This document shows, one piece after another, positions 9,159-19,643 of a stretch of DNA of 64,000 nt. The position numbers were made by a program, and so were the translations under genes. The stretch's first letter is position 1. Each line of letters opens with the position of its first letter. The notes under the pieces are model-generated. The model made no database searches. It was not told where the DNA came from and was given only the letters and a program-made list of their open reading frames with translations. The DNA lies in NCBI GenBank assembly GCA_028284065.1, contig JANQSJ010000004.1:186001-250000 (forward strand), given 5' to 3'. The stretch comes from Parvularculaceae bacterium (GTDB lineage: Bacteria > Pseudomonadota > Alphaproteobacteria > Caulobacterales > Parvularculaceae).

Positions 9159-9529
9159 CTATCGTCCTCACCGGACCGTTTTTCTTTATCGGCGCCGCCG
9201 CCGGCATCGTTCTGGCCCGCCGTCATCGCCGCGGCGGCGTTCCTGAGGCCTGCGGCAAATCCGATGAACAGGCCCGCCAAGAGCCCAAAAGGCGAAACGT
9301 CGAACGCAAAATCCGCCCCAAGCCCAAGCGCCAATCCGACCAAAACGGCGGCCATCAACTCAGACGCCAGCCTGAACCCCGCTCCGAGCGAACGCCCTCT
9401 TGCACTTGCGGTCGCGGCCTTTTCCGCGTCCGTCTCGCGCTCTCCGCGGGCTGCGTCAAGCCGCCGGGACAAATCGTCCAGTCGCCGCCGATCCGGCCCG
9501 TCCGGCTGGTCTTTCGTCGAGGCTGGCAT
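9155..9529 (-). CDS. atpI: AtpI/AtpZ family protein of the F0 operon
   Basis: This small membrane protein heads the F0 operon and is thought to help c-ring assembly or Mg2+ supply. The 124 residues start with a charged region, contain two membrane helices (about residues 50-72 and 78-97, [18 protein letters not shown] and [15 protein letters not shown]) and end with a charged Gly/Asp-rich tail. Helix sequence and operon position fit the AtpI/AtpZ family. The stop overlaps atpB by ATGA. A possible sigma-70-like promoter lies about 55-80 bp upstream. Confidence 0.88.
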   Translation of the reverse strand: MPASTKDQPDGPDRRRLDDLSRRLDAARGERETDAEKAATASARGRSLGAGFRLASELMAAVLVGLALGLGADFAFDVSPFGLLAGLFIGFAAGLRNAAAAMTAGQNDAGGGADKEKRSGEDDR

Positions 9530-9848
9530 GAAGGCTGGCCTTGGAGCGCAGAAGCGATCGATCCGCGCTGAAAATTTCGCGGAAGCTACTGACGCCGCGG
9601 TGCAGCGTCAAGCGCCTGGCGCCCATGAAAAAAGGGGATTTTCGCCACCTGGCGCAGCCGTCTTGCGAGGGTGGCGGCGGCGGGCGCACGGGCCGGCTAG
9701 AGAGCGCGTTCCTCGCGGTCGGAAAGGAGAGATGCGTCGTCGCCTGCCGGCTTCGTCTTGCGTTCCGCCGGGCTGAACGCGATCCCGGCGGCTCGTTCGG
9801 TCGTCGGCCGCTGCGCCTTGGCGACGCGCGCGTCCATGCGAACAAACT
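9530..9848. other. Intergenic region between atpI and smc
   Basis: These 319 bases separate the start of atpI from the end of smc, both on the minus strand. Apart from the promoter candidate at 9583-9611 I find no convincing gene. The open frames here are biased, Arg/Ala/Pro-rich and have no recognisable family. Confidence 0.6.
9583..9611 (-). promoter_or_regulatory. Candidate sigma-70 promoter of the F0 operon
   Basis: Reading on the minus strand, TTGACG (9611-9606) is followed after exactly 17 bases by TAGCTT (9588-9583). This resembles a housekeeping -35/-10 pair with a good -35 and a poor -10. It is about 55 bp before the atpI start codon. No transcription data support it. Confidence 0.4.
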
Positions 9849-12800
9849 CTATTCCGCGGCGACCAGTTGTTCCGCCCCGCTGAGGTCCACCGAGACGAGC
9901 CGGCTGACGCCGCGCTCCATCATGGTGACCCCGAAGAGCCTGTCCATGCGGGACATTGTCAAGGCGTGGTGGGTGATGACGAGAAATCGCGTCTTCGTTT
10001 CATTCGCCATTTGGCGCAGGAGTTGGCAGAAACGCTCCGTGTTCGCATCATCGAGCGGCGCGTCGACTTCATCCAAAACGCAGACTGGCGCGGGGTTCGA
10101 CATGAACACTGCGAAGATCAGCGCTGTCGCGGTGAGCGCCTGCTCGCCGCCTGACATGAGCGACATTGAGGTGAGTTTCTTGCCGGGCGGCGAGGCGTAA
10201 ATCTCAAGGCCCGCCTCAAGCACGTCCTCGGATTCTGTGAGGCGTAGCTCGGCCTGGCCGCCATTGAAAAGCCGCGTGAAGAGGCGCGAGAAGTTTTCGT
10301 TGACCGTATTGAATGCGGCGTTCAGGCGTTCGCGGGCTTCGCGATTGATGCTGCCGATGCCGGCGCGCAGCTTGCGGATCGCCGCTTCGCAATCCTCTCG
10401 GTCTGATTCGATCGCCTCCAGTCGCTCGGCGATCTCCTGAAGCTCTTCGTCCGCCCGCAAATTAACGCCGCCAAGATTTTCCCGTTCGCGCTTATAGCGC
10501 TCAAGCTTGCGCTCAAGCTCTTCACGCGTGGGCAGCGGCGCGCCGTCCTTGAATTCCGCAATCTCGGGCAACTCTTCAGGCTCGCACTCGCATGTCTCAC
10601 GCGCGCTGGCGACGGCCTCAAGCGCCCAGGTCTCGGCGCTTTCCAACTGCGCATCCGCCCGCGCGCGCGCCTCCCGGGCCGCTCCGGCGTCGGCGTCCGC
10701 GCTGCGGGCCGCGGCGTCGGCTACGCGACAGGCCTGCTCGGCGCTCGCGAGCGCGTCGGCCGCCGCTGCGCGCGCTGCTTCCGCTTCGGATACGCGCTCC
10801 ATCAGGTCGCGCCGTTTCCGGTCGATTTCCGCCGGCGCGCCAGCGGCCGCTTCCTGCGCCGCTTCGTTCGCCTTCAGCCGCTCGCCGAGTTCGTCGCGCC
10901 GGGCTGCGGCCCCTTCCACACGCGCCCGCCACGTTTTTTCTTCGCGATCAAGCTCCGCCCGCCTTGCGTTGCGCGCCTCCGCGTCGCGAACGAGGTCGCG
11001 ATGTTCGCCTTGCGCTTCGGACTGGGCCCCGCGCGCAGATTGAAGCGCGTTGCGCGCATCGTTCAGCGCCTCGGTCAGGCGTTCCTCATCCAGCAGGGCG
11101 GCGAGCGCCTCGCGCGCCGCGGACGCCTGCGCCTCGGTCTCCTCACGTTCGTTTTCCGCCCTTGCGATCGCGTCGCTGAGCGCGGCGAGACGTTCGCCGG
11201 CGCCGGCGCGGGCTCGCTCCGTATCAAGACGGCCACTGCGCGCCGCATCAAGGGCCTTGCGCGCTGATGCGGCTGCGGCGCGCGCGTTCCGTTCGGCCTC
11301 CTCCACTGACCGCAGTCGCGCGATCGCCGCGTTGAAAGCTGCGTCAGCCTCGGCAAGCGCTGCGCGCGCATCGCCGATTTCTGCGTCGACCTGCTCAAGG
11401 CGATTGCGCTGCTCCAGCCGGATCGCGGATGCGGACCGCGCCTCGGCGCGCTTCACGAAGCCGTCCCAGCGCCAAAGGTCTCCTTCGCGGGAGACCAGCC
11501 GCTGCCCGGCTTTGAGCCCGCCCGCGAGGCGAGGGCCGTCATCGCGAGGCACGACGCCGACCATTTCGAGGCGCAGCCAGAGCGCGCGCGGCGCGCGCAC
11601 GTAGCGGGCGAGGGGCGCCGCCCCCTCAGGCAGGACCTCGCCGCCAGAGGCCGCGACCGGCCCGGACCAGGACGTCGGCGCTTCCTCGTCGAGCGCGGCG
11701 TCGAGGTCGTCGCCAAGCGCCGCGGCGAGCGCTTTTTCAAGGCCCGCATCAGCGCGTATCGCCTCGATCACCGGCGGCCAGTCTGCGCCGCCGTCCGTCG
11801 CCAGTACTTTTTCAAGCGCATTCTTCTCCGCCGATAGGCTGTTCATTCTTTGCGCCGCCGCCTCTTTCGGACCGCGCGCCGCGTTGAGGCCCGCACGCGC
11901 ATCGACTGAGGCCGCTTCAGCGGCGCCGAGAAACGTTTCCGCTTCCGCGTTGCGCGTTTCGGCGGTTTCGATAGCGTCGGCGCCCTCCGCATCGCGATCG
12001 ATTTCCGCAAGGCGCGCCTCAACCTCGTTGCGCTCGGCCGCCTGCGCCGTCGCCAATTCGGCGAGCCGCGCCAGCCGCCGTTCGGCCGCTGCGATCGCTG
12101 CGTCTGCGGCGCGCCGTTCGGCCTGGCTCTCCGCTGCGCGCGAGCGGGATTCTTCGTATCGCGCCTCCGCCTCGCGCAGCGCCGCCGTCGCGTTGGCGAG
12201 CTTTTCGGCGGCTTCGGCGAGGCGGTTTTCCTCCGATGCATCGCGCGCCGCGAGGCCCTCGCGCTCCCGGCCGATCGTTTCGATCGCGGCGGTCGCGTCG
12301 CTGTGCAACTCCTCCTCGCGGGCGAAGTCCTTTCTCGCGCTTTCCGCATCCTGACGAAGCCGCTCTAGCTCGGCCGCCGCCCGACGCGCCTCATCGTCGA
12401 GGCCGTCGCGGGCGATCTCGAGGCGATGCAACGCAGCGCCCGCGTCGGCCTCCGCCTGGCGCAAGGGCTGAAGCTTTTCGTCCGCTTCCTCGCGTGCGGA
12501 TGCGGCTTGGGCGGCTGCGCGCGCGGAATCCTCCACGCGGCGGCCGAGTTCTTCCGCCTCGTTGGCCGCGGCGTCCCGCTGCGCGATGGCGTCGTTCCAG
12601 CGCAGGAACGCAACGCCCGCCGATGCGCGTCGAATATCTCCGGAGAGGTTGCGATAGCGCGTCGCCTGCCGCGCCTGGCGGGAGAGGGCCGATTTCTGGG
12701 CCTCAAGTTCGCCGGTGACGTCTTCAAGCCGCGAGAGGTTCTGTTCCGCCGCGCGCAGCCGCAATTCCGCTTCGTGGCGGCGCGAGTGAAGACCCGTGAC

Positions 12801-13316
12801 GCCTGCGGCCTCTTCAAGCAGGCGTCGCCGGTTCTCCGGCTTGGCGCTGATCAATTCGGAAATCTGGCCCTGGCGCACCAGCGCCGGCGAATTCGCGCCG
12901 GTGGAGGCGTCCGCAAACAGACGCTGCACGTCCTTGGCGCGCACTTCCTTGGAATTGATGCGATAGATCGACTGCGTCCCGTCGGCGTTCTTCACGATAC
13001 GCCGCGAAATCTCGATCACCGACGCTTCATTGTATTCAGCCGGCGCGCTGCGGTCGGCGTTGTCGAGGGTCAGCACGACCTCCGCCCAGTTGCGGGCCGG
13101 CCGCATGCCGGAGCCGGAGAAGATCACGTCGGACATGCCGCCGCTGCGCAGCGCCTTTGCGGACGTCGCCCCCATAACCCAGCGGAGCGCCTCCAGAAGA
13201 TTGGACTTGCCGCAGCCATTGGGGCCCACAACGCCGGTCAGGCCGTCACGGATATCGAGATCCGTCGTGTCGACGAATGACTTGAACCCGATAAGGCGAA
13301 GATTGTCGAACCGCAC
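9849..13316 (-). CDS. smc: Chromosome segregation protein SMC
   Basis: This is the large ATPase of the condensin-like complex that organises and segregates the chromosome. The 1155-residue protein has an N-terminal head with Walker A GPNGCGKSN (residues 31-39), two very long coiled-coil arms extremely rich in Ala, Glu and Arg, a hinge roughly at residues 510-640, and a C-terminal head with the ABC signature LMSGGEQ and Walker B VCVLDEVDAPLDDAN. The length is typical. Downstream partners ScpA and ScpB are not in the window. The gene follows the DsbA-like/DUF721/mutY cluster, an order also seen in other alphaproteobacteria. Confidence 0.96.
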   Translation of the reverse strand: MRFDNLRLIGFKSFVDTTDLDIRDGLTGVVGPNGCGKSNLLEALRWVMGATSAKALRSGGMSDVIFSGSGMRPARNWAEVVLTLDNADRSAPAEYNEASVIEISRRIVKNADGTQSIYRINSKEVRAKDVQRLFADASTGANSPALVRQGQISELISAKPENRRRLLEEAAGVTGLHSRRHEAELRLRAAEQNLSRLEDVTGELEAQKSALSRQARQATRYRNLSGDIRRASAGVAFLRWNDAIAQRDAAANEAEELGRRVEDSARAAAQAASAREEADEKLQPLRQAEADAGAALHRLEIARDGLDDEARRAAAELERLRQDAESARKDFAREEELHSDATAAIETIGREREGLAARDASEENRLAEAAEKLANATAALREAEARYEESRSRAAESQAERRAADAAIAAAERRLARLAELATAQAAERNEVEARLAEIDRDAEGADAIETAETRNAEAETFLGAAEAASVDARAGLNAARGPKEAAAQRMNSLSAEKNALEKVLATDGGADWPPVIEAIRADAGLEKALAAALGDDLDAALDEEAPTSWSGPVAASGGEVLPEGAAPLARYVRAPRALWLRLEMVGVVPRDDGPRLAGGLKAGQRLVSREGDLWRWDGFVKRAEARSASAIRLEQRNRLEQVDAEIGDARAALAEADAAFNAAIARLRSVEEAERNARAAAASARKALDAARSGRLDTERARAGAGERLAALSDAIARAENEREETEAQASAAREALAALLDEERLTEALNDARNALQSARGAQSEAQGEHRDLVRDAEARNARRAELDREEKTWRARVEGAAARRDELGERLKANEAAQEAAAGAPAEIDRKRRDLMERVSEAEAARAAAADALASAEQACRVADAAARSADADAGAAREARARADAQLESAETWALEAVASARETCECEPEELPEIAEFKDGAPLPTREELERKLERYKRERENLGGVNLRADEELQEIAERLEAIESDREDCEAAIRKLRAGIGSINREARERLNAAFNTVNENFSRLFTRLFNGGQAELRLTESEDVLEAGLEIYASPPGKKLTSMSLMSGGEQALTATALIFAVFMSNPAPVCVLDEVDAPLDDANTERFCQLLRQMANETKTRFLVITHHALTMSRMDRLFGVTMMERGVSRLVSVDLSGAEQLVAAE

Positions 13317-13537
13317 AATGACCTTTCCAGACCCGACAAGGGGATCCTATCCGGAACTCGCTTTCTGGACCCCTCCTGGCCGGACGACTTGCGCCGGCGC
13401 AATCGCCGCGCGGCGCTATCGAAGGATCTACGCCGCGGCCAAAAGGGATGAAGCTTCGCCGCAGCGCGGCTCAGCGTTCATTGTTGAATCGCCTGCGATT
13501 CTTCCCTCGCGGCAATTTCCCGCGATACAGCGACGCG

Positions 13538-14275
13538 TCAGCCTTGTTCGGCCGGCGGCTCGTCCGGCGCGTCCGACGCCTTGCCCGTGGCCGCCGCGTA
13601 GGCCGCATCAAGCGCTTCGGACCATTCCTCGAGGCTTCTGAGGCGCTTCGATTCGCCGTTTATAATAAAGCTCGGCGTCGAGTTTATCTGGAAGGTTTCT
13701 TCGGCTTCCTTAACGTTTGCGTAGATCAGATCGACAAGGTCCTGACGCTGCAGGCACGCGTCGAAAGCCGGCTCTTCTATGCCGGCCTGGCCGGTGATCT
13801 TCAGCAGCTCCGCCTTGTGGTCGGCGCCCTGCGCCACCCAATCGCGCTGTTTGCCCATGAGCGAGCCAATTATCGCGAAATATCCGTCCGCGCCGCTTTT
13901 CTCCGCGGCGCATCGCGCAAGCACCGATCCGATCACGGACAGGCGCGCAGGCGGCGTTGGGAATTCGCGGAATACAAATTTCACCTTGCCGGTATCGACA
14001 TAGTTTTCCTTGATTTCCGGCAGGAACTGCAAATGAAACGCTGCGCATGCGGGACAGGTGACGGACGCGAATTCAATCACGGTCACCGGGGCGTCGGCCG
14101 CCCCGAGCACCATGTCGGTTGCGCTGACCGCGCCCGCTTCGGGAACGTCGGCCGTATCGGCAGAGGCCTCGCCGCCCGACGCTGATTGGCCGCCGCAGGC
14201 GATGAGCGAAAATGCGGCGATGGCTGCCAGCGCAGCGCGAGGCGGCTTCGAAAAAATCAATCGGGATAAAGGCAT
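13538..14275 (-). CDS. DsbA-like thioredoxin-fold lipoprotein
   Basis: The predicted periplasmic protein has an N-terminal hydrophobic segment ending in a lipobox (LIAC, Cys at about residue 27), an acidic Ala/Ser linker, then a thioredoxin/DsbA fold. The active site is SVTCPACAAFH, a CPAC pair at about residues 74 and 77. It should oxidise or isomerise thiols of exported proteins. I chose the ATG at 14275 because an AGGAAA ribosome site lies 7 nt upstream and the signal sequence begins there; the frame is open to 14356. The context mutY-DUF721-DsbA-smc matches related genomes. A lipid anchor would place it at a membrane. Confidence 0.9.
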   Translation of the reverse strand: MPLSRLIFSKPPRAALAAIAAFSLIACGGQSASGGEASADTADVPEAGAVSATDMVLGAADAPVTVIEFASVTCPACAAFHLQFLPEIKENYVDTGKVKFVFREFPTPPARLSVIGSVLARCAAEKSGADGYFAIIGSLMGKQRDWVAQGADHKAELLKITGQAGIEEPAFDACLQRQDLVDLIYANVKEAEETFQINSTPSFIINGESKRLRSLEEWSEALDAAYAAATGKASDAPDEPPAEQG

Positions 14276-14408
14276 ATCGGGATTTCCTAACGCTTCCGGA
14301 GCGCGCTGGGCGCGGCCGAGATGCGTGAAAATCGCCGATACCGCCCGCTGGCGCAAGGCGATGCGTGGCCAGTCTCAGGATTCTGGCGCTCGGGACGCGG
14401 CGCGCCTG

Positions 14409-14930
14409 CTAGTCCGCGGCCTTAAATCGGGCAAGGCCGGAGGGGCCCGCATCGCCCGGAGGGCCATCCACCGCGTCGTCCTGGCGGATCACAAGCCTGC
14501 CGATGGTCCGCGCGCCGAAATAGCCGTTGAGGCGCGAGACGATGGCGTCGTGCTCGAACCGCAGCCGCGCGGCGGCTGCCCCGTGCGGCGCATGGACTTC
14601 AAGAGCGCGGCCCTCGCCCGAGCCAAGCATTCTGCCGGGGCGGCAGAGTGCGGCGGTTTTGGCGCCTGCGATGGACGGCCAGCGGGTGACGAGGCCGGGG
14701 TCCACATACCGCGTCTTCTGCGCAAGCCGCGCGACAATGAGGTTGATCGCCTTCGCGGCCGTCGGCGCCGGCGGCCGCGCCGGACGCGTCGCAATCCGCG
14801 GCCGGGGCCCATGCGGCGCGTTGGGGCGTGGAAGGTTCATGTCGGCGTGCCCGTGTCTAACGGTTGGGGACATGGCGTTTTCTCCCAGCATTGGTGCTTC
14901 TCGAAAGGTTCGCCCCCCCTCTTGCGGCAT
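14409..14930 (-). CDS. DUF721 domain (DciA-like) protein
   Basis: The DUF721 region runs from about residue 55 to 150: AINLIVARLAQKTRYVDPGLVTRWPSI, then GRALEVHAPHGAAAARLRFEHDAIVSRLNGYFG. DciA proteins of this family help load the replicative helicase DnaB in bacteria that lack DnaC. Whether this divergent alphaproteobacterial version does so is inferred. The N-terminal 50 residues are basic and Pro-rich, probably disordered. Possible starts are 14930 (AGGTC upstream) or 14873 (GGGAG upstream). It is divergent from mutY. Confidence 0.82.
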   Translation of the reverse strand: MPQEGGRTFREAPMLGENAMSPTVRHGHADMNLPRPNAPHGPRPRIATRPARPPAPTAAKAINLIVARLAQKTRYVDPGLVTRWPSIAGAKTAALCRPGRMLGSGEGRALEVHAPHGAAAARLRFEHDAIVSRLNGYFGARTIGRLVIRQDDAVDGPPGDAGPSGLARFKAAD

Positions 14931-15011
14931 ATTTGACCTCGTCCTACGCCGTCACGCAATCGCGCGCCGCCAGGAAAAGCACGTCGCGACGCAGCAATCC
15001 GGAAGGCGTTC

Positions 15012-16061
15012 ATGAGCCCGCTCAGCGACGCAATACTGTCCTGGTACGATAGGTCCGCGCGCCGTCTGGCGTGGCGCGTCGCGCCGGCGGATCGCGCGAA
15101 GGGCGTTGCGCCGGACCCCTACCGCGTCTGGTTGTCGGAGGTCATGCTTCAGCAGACGACGGTCGCTACCGTGACGCCGCGCTTCGAAGCGTTCGTGGAG
15201 CGCTGGCCGACGGTCCTCGCGCTCGCCGCCGCCGATGAGGATGACGTCCTCGCGGCCTGGGCGGGCCTCGGCTATTACGCGCGCGCCCGCAACATGCACG
15301 CCTGCGCGCGGCAGGTCGCGAACGAACGGGGCGGCGTCTTTCCCGATACGGAGGAAGAGCTCCTCAAGCTGCCGGGCGTCGGACCCTATACCGCCGCCGC
15401 CATCGCGGCCATCGCCTTTGATCGCCGGGCTGTTGTCGTCGACGGCAATATCGAGCGCGTGGCGGCGCGCCTGTTCCTGATTGACCGCCCGATCCGCGAG
15501 GCGAAGGCGGAACTGAAAGAACGCCTCGAGGGCGTGTGGCCGACACGCCGGAGCGGCGATTTCGCGCAAGGGCTCATGGATCTCGGCGCGACCGTCTGCA
15601 CCCCGACGACTCCATCCTGCCTCATCTGTCCCGCGACTGCGTACTGCGCCGCTTCGGCGGACGGGGATCCCGCAAGGCTGCCGGTCAAGGCGAAGCGCGC
15701 GGCGAAACCGGAGCGCGAAGGCGTCGCCTACGCGCTCTTTGACACCCGAGGTCGGGTGCTTTTGGAGAAAAGGCCGCCAAAGGGGCTTCTGGGCGGCATG
15801 CTCGCGCTGCCGAGCGCCGGCTGGTCGGCCATCGACAGCGATCCGCCCGCGGACGTCGGCTGGCGCGACGTAGGCGCGATCGCGCATGTCTTTACGCATT
15901 TTCGGCTAACTTTATCTGTACGCGTCGCCGATGCGCCGCGCGGGCGACGCGCGAAGTCCGGGGAGAGGTGGTTCGACCCGGAAACGGCGCCGGCGCCCAC
16001 GGCGATGCGCAAGGCGATCGATCTCGCCGTCAGGGCGCGTCAGAAATCAAGCGCAGCGTAG
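15012..16061 (+). CDS. mutY: A/G-specific adenine DNA glycosylase
   Basis: This base-excision repair enzyme removes adenine opposite 8-oxoguanine. The 349-residue protein has the catalytic glutamate in SEVMLQQTTVATV, the helix-hairpin-helix LPGVGPYTAAAIAA, the catalytic aspartate in VVDGNIERV and a 4Fe-4S cluster loop with cysteines at about residues 196, 203, 206 and 212 (C-x6-C-x2-C-x5-C). A C-terminal NUDIX-like domain follows (RVLLEKRPPKGLLGGMLALP). Its 3' end overlaps the convergent carboxyltransferase gene by 22 bp. Confidence 0.96.
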   Translation: MSPLSDAILSWYDRSARRLAWRVAPADRAKGVAPDPYRVWLSEVMLQQTTVATVTPRFEAFVERWPTVLALAAADEDDVLAAWAGLGYYARARNMHACARQVANERGGVFPDTEEELLKLPGVGPYTAAAIAAIAFDRRAVVVDGNIERVAARLFLIDRPIREAKAELKERLEGVWPTRRSGDFAQGLMDLGATVCTPTTPSCLICPATAYCAASADGDPARLPVKAKRAAKPEREGVAYALFDTRGRVLLEKRPPKGLLGGMLALPSAGWSAIDSDPPADVGWRDVGAIAHVFTHFRLTLSVRVADAPRGRRAKSGERWFDPETAPAPTAMRKAIDLAVRARQKSSAA

Positions 16062-17584
16062 GCGAGGTCGGCGAACTCGCAGAGGAGCGGGCGCGTGTCG
16101 CGCGGGTCGATGATGTCCTCAATGAGGAAGGCGTCGGCGGTCCGGAAGGGCGAGGTAAGCGCTTTCAGCCGCGCCTTGATTTCGGCGAGCGCCGCTGCGG
16201 GATCCTTCGCCTCTTTCAGCTCCGCGGCGTAGGCGACCTCGACGCCGCCGGCCATGGGAAGCGAGCCCCAGTCCGCCGACGGCCAGGCGAAGCGGTACTG
16301 GAACCTTGCGTGGTTCGACATCGCCGCGCCGGCGACGCCATAGGCCTTCCGTACAATGACGCTCGCCCATGGGACGTTCGCGCCATAAATCGCGTTCATG
16401 GCCTCGACGCCGCGGCGGATGGTGCCGGCGCGCTCCGCCTCGAGGCCGATCATAAAGCCCGGATTGTCCACGAAGTGGACAACGGGCAGGCGGAATTTGT
16501 CGGCAAGTTCGACGAAGCGCCTCGCTTTCTCCGAGCCGTCGGCGGTCCATGAGCCGCCGAGAAAAGTCGGGTCCGAGGCGAGGAGGGCGACAGGCCGCCC
16601 CGACAGCCGCGCGAAGGCGGTGATGACCCCGCGGCCCCAGCGCGCGCCCATTTCAAAGACGCTGCCCCGGTCCATCGTCGCCTCAAGTATCCGCCGCATA
16701 TTGTAGGCGGCGTCGGCGCTGTCCGGCACGGCGCTGAGAAGCGTCTCGTCGCGACGCGTCGGCGGGTCGTCGCAGTCGCGAATGGGCGGGACGCGGCCGA
16801 CCGCGCCGGGGAGATAGCTCAGGAATGTGCGTACACGCTTAAAAGCGTCCGCTTCGCTCTCCGCCTCATCGTCGACGACGCCGTTCGTCGCATGGACGTC
16901 CGCGCCGCCGAGCGCTTCGTTGTCGAGGGCCTCGCCGCCGGCCCCGATCGCCGCCGCGACGCGGGGACCGGCCGTAAAAACCTGCGAGAGGCCCCGCACC
17001 ATCACCGAATAGTGGCTGGCGACAAGGCGCGCCGCGCCAAGACCCGCGGTGGGGCCGAGGGCGAGGGCGACGACCGGCGCGACGTCCAGGTTTTCAACGA
17101 CGTTCTCCCATCCGGGAACGAACGGCACATAAGTGCGGCCCATATCCTCCAAGGACTTCACCGAGCCGCCGCCGCCCGTGCCGTCGATCATGCGGATGAT
17201 TGGCAGGCGGAGTTCTCCCGCCATCTGTTCGGCGAGCACGAACTTGCGGTGAATGGCGGCGTCCGATGCGCCGCCGCGCACGGTGAAGTCGTCCGCCGTC
17301 GCGACGACGGGCCGGGCGTCGATGTTCGCGCGGCCGAAAATGAAATTCGACGGCCTGAGCTTCCGAAAGGCGCCGGCGTCATCATACTCCGCCCTGCCGG
17401 CGATGGCGCCTATCTCGCGGAATGAGCCCTTGTCGACGAGCGCCGCGATGCGTTCGCGCGCGTTCAACTTACCCTTCGCCGCCTGCCGCGCGAGTTTATC
17501 CGCACCGCCCATTTCCAGGGCGTCCGCGCGTCGGCGGCGCAGCTCCTCCAGCCTGTCGCCGGTCAATTGTCCGTCGGAAGTCAT
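16040..17584 (-). CDS. Acyl-CoA carboxylase carboxyltransferase (beta) subunit
   Basis: The 514-residue protein has the two crotonase-like halves of biotin-dependent carboxyltransferases (family of propionyl-/methylcrotonyl-CoA carboxylase beta). An N-terminal KLNARERIAALVDKGSF motif precedes an acyl-CoA binding region with RMIDGTGGGGSVKSLEDMG. The C-terminal half has VVHFVDNPGFMIG and a PWASVIVRKAYGVAGAAM segment. The substrate cannot be told from the sequence. No biotin carboxylase or biotin carrier gene is adjacent, so the alpha subunit must be encoded elsewhere. It overlaps the mutY end by 22 bp on the opposite strand. Confidence 0.9.
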   Translation of the reverse strand: MTSDGQLTGDRLEELRRRRADALEMGGADKLARQAAKGKLNARERIAALVDKGSFREIGAIAGRAEYDDAGAFRKLRPSNFIFGRANIDARPVVATADDFTVRGGASDAAIHRKFVLAEQMAGELRLPIIRMIDGTGGGGSVKSLEDMGRTYVPFVPGWENVVENLDVAPVVALALGPTAGLGAARLVASHYSVMVRGLSQVFTAGPRVAAAIGAGGEALDNEALGGADVHATNGVVDDEAESEADAFKRVRTFLSYLPGAVGRVPPIRDCDDPPTRRDETLLSAVPDSADAAYNMRRILEATMDRGSVFEMGARWGRGVITAFARLSGRPVALLASDPTFLGGSWTADGSEKARRFVELADKFRLPVVHFVDNPGFMIGLEAERAGTIRRGVEAMNAIYGANVPWASVIVRKAYGVAGAAMSNHARFQYRFAWPSADWGSLPMAGGVEVAYAAELKEAKDPAAALAEIKARLKALTSPFRTADAFLIEDIIDPRDTRPLLCEFADLAYAALDF

Positions 17585-17656
17585 TTTCGAAGCGATCCGC
17601 CGCTCAAGAGATCAAGGCCGCCCGCTTGATCGCGAGAGGCCGCGGGCGTCGCCCGC

Positions 17657-18844
<1,188 letters not shown>

Positions 18845-18920
18845 TTAGGAAAGCGCATACGCCGCGCGCCCATCCTATCGAATGCGGGAAGGACCGCCGG
18901 GGCAAGATCATTAGGCAAGA

Positions 18921-18936
18921 TTAATGCGCTGTTAAC
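18921..18936 (-). promoter_or_regulatory. CtrA binding box upstream of ccrM
   Basis: The sequence TTAATGCGCTGTTAAC is a perfect match to the CtrA consensus TTAA-N7-TTAAC and also fits TTAA-N7-TTAA on the other strand. It lies about 104 bp before the ccrM start codon in the gap between rnhB and ccrM. In Caulobacter, CtrA activates ccrM in late predivisional cells. The consensus match and the gene it precedes together make this convincing. Confidence 0.75.
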
Positions 18937-18958
18937 GCCGACGCCTCGCGTCCGGCGT

Positions 18959-19591
18959 TTATTCCGCGGCGATAAGCGGGCGCGGGCGAGGCCGTTCGAG
19001 CGCGTCGCGCACGGGCGCGAAGGAGCGACGGTGGTGGGGCGTCGGGCCGAGCGCGATGAGCGCTTCACGATGGGCGCGGCTGCCGTATCCTTTGTTGCGC
19101 TCCCAGGCGTAGCCGGGGCGTTCCGCGGCGAGTTCGATCATCATCCGGTCCCGCGTCGCCTTGGCGATGATCGACGCCGCCGCGATCGACATCGAAGTGG
19201 CGTCGCCCTTGACGACGCAATAGGCGGGACAGGCGAGGCGCGGCTTCACGTTGCCGTCGACAATCGCGACGCTCGGCGGCGCGGGCAGATTGGCGACGGC
19301 GCGCGTCATCGCCAGAAGGCTCGCCCGCAAAATGTTCAGCGTGTCGATTTCCTCGACGGTGGAGACGCCGACGCCGATGCGCGCGGTCTTCCAGAGGGCG
19401 GCGGCCACTTCCTTGCGGCGCTTCTCCGTCATGCTTTTGGAATCGCGCACGCCCGCCGGCGTGCAATGGGGGTTCAGGATCACCGCCGCCGCAACCACGG
19501 GGCCCGCGAGCGGCCCGCGCCCCGCCTCGTCGACGCCGGCGACAAGCCCATCGAGGGTATCTTCGATCTCGAAAGTGGGCTGCCGCGGCAC
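18959..19591 (-). CDS. rnhB: Ribonuclease HII
   Basis: This enzyme cleaves RNA in RNA-DNA hybrids and single ribonucleotides in DNA. The 210-residue protein carries VAGVDEAGRGPLAGPVVAAA with the metal-binding Asp21-Glu22, the conserved VRDSKSMTEKRR segment and a downstream YCVVKGDATSMSIAAASI motif. It starts with GTG at 19591, preceded by an AGGAG site 8 nt upstream. It lies between the radical SAM gene and ccrM on the same strand; the pairing rnhB-ccrM is common in alphaproteobacteria. Confidence 0.95.
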   Translation of the reverse strand: MPRQPTFEIEDTLDGLVAGVDEAGRGPLAGPVVAAAVILNPHCTPAGVRDSKSMTEKRRKEVAAALWKTARIGVGVSTVEEIDTLNILRASLLAMTRAVANLPAPPSVAIVDGNVKPRLACPAYCVVKGDATSMSIAAASIIAKATRDRMMIELAAERPGYAWERNKGYGSRAHREALIALGPTPHHRRSFAPVRDALERPRPRPLIAAE

Positions 19592-19643
19592 GGGCGAAGC
19601 TCCTGCGTGCGATGAGTCTTTCGATGTATCCTTGCGTTAACAT

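Noticed and set aside
9541-10200. Plus-strand frames over the atpI-smc gap
   Set aside because: Biased composition, extends antisense into smc, no family resemblance.
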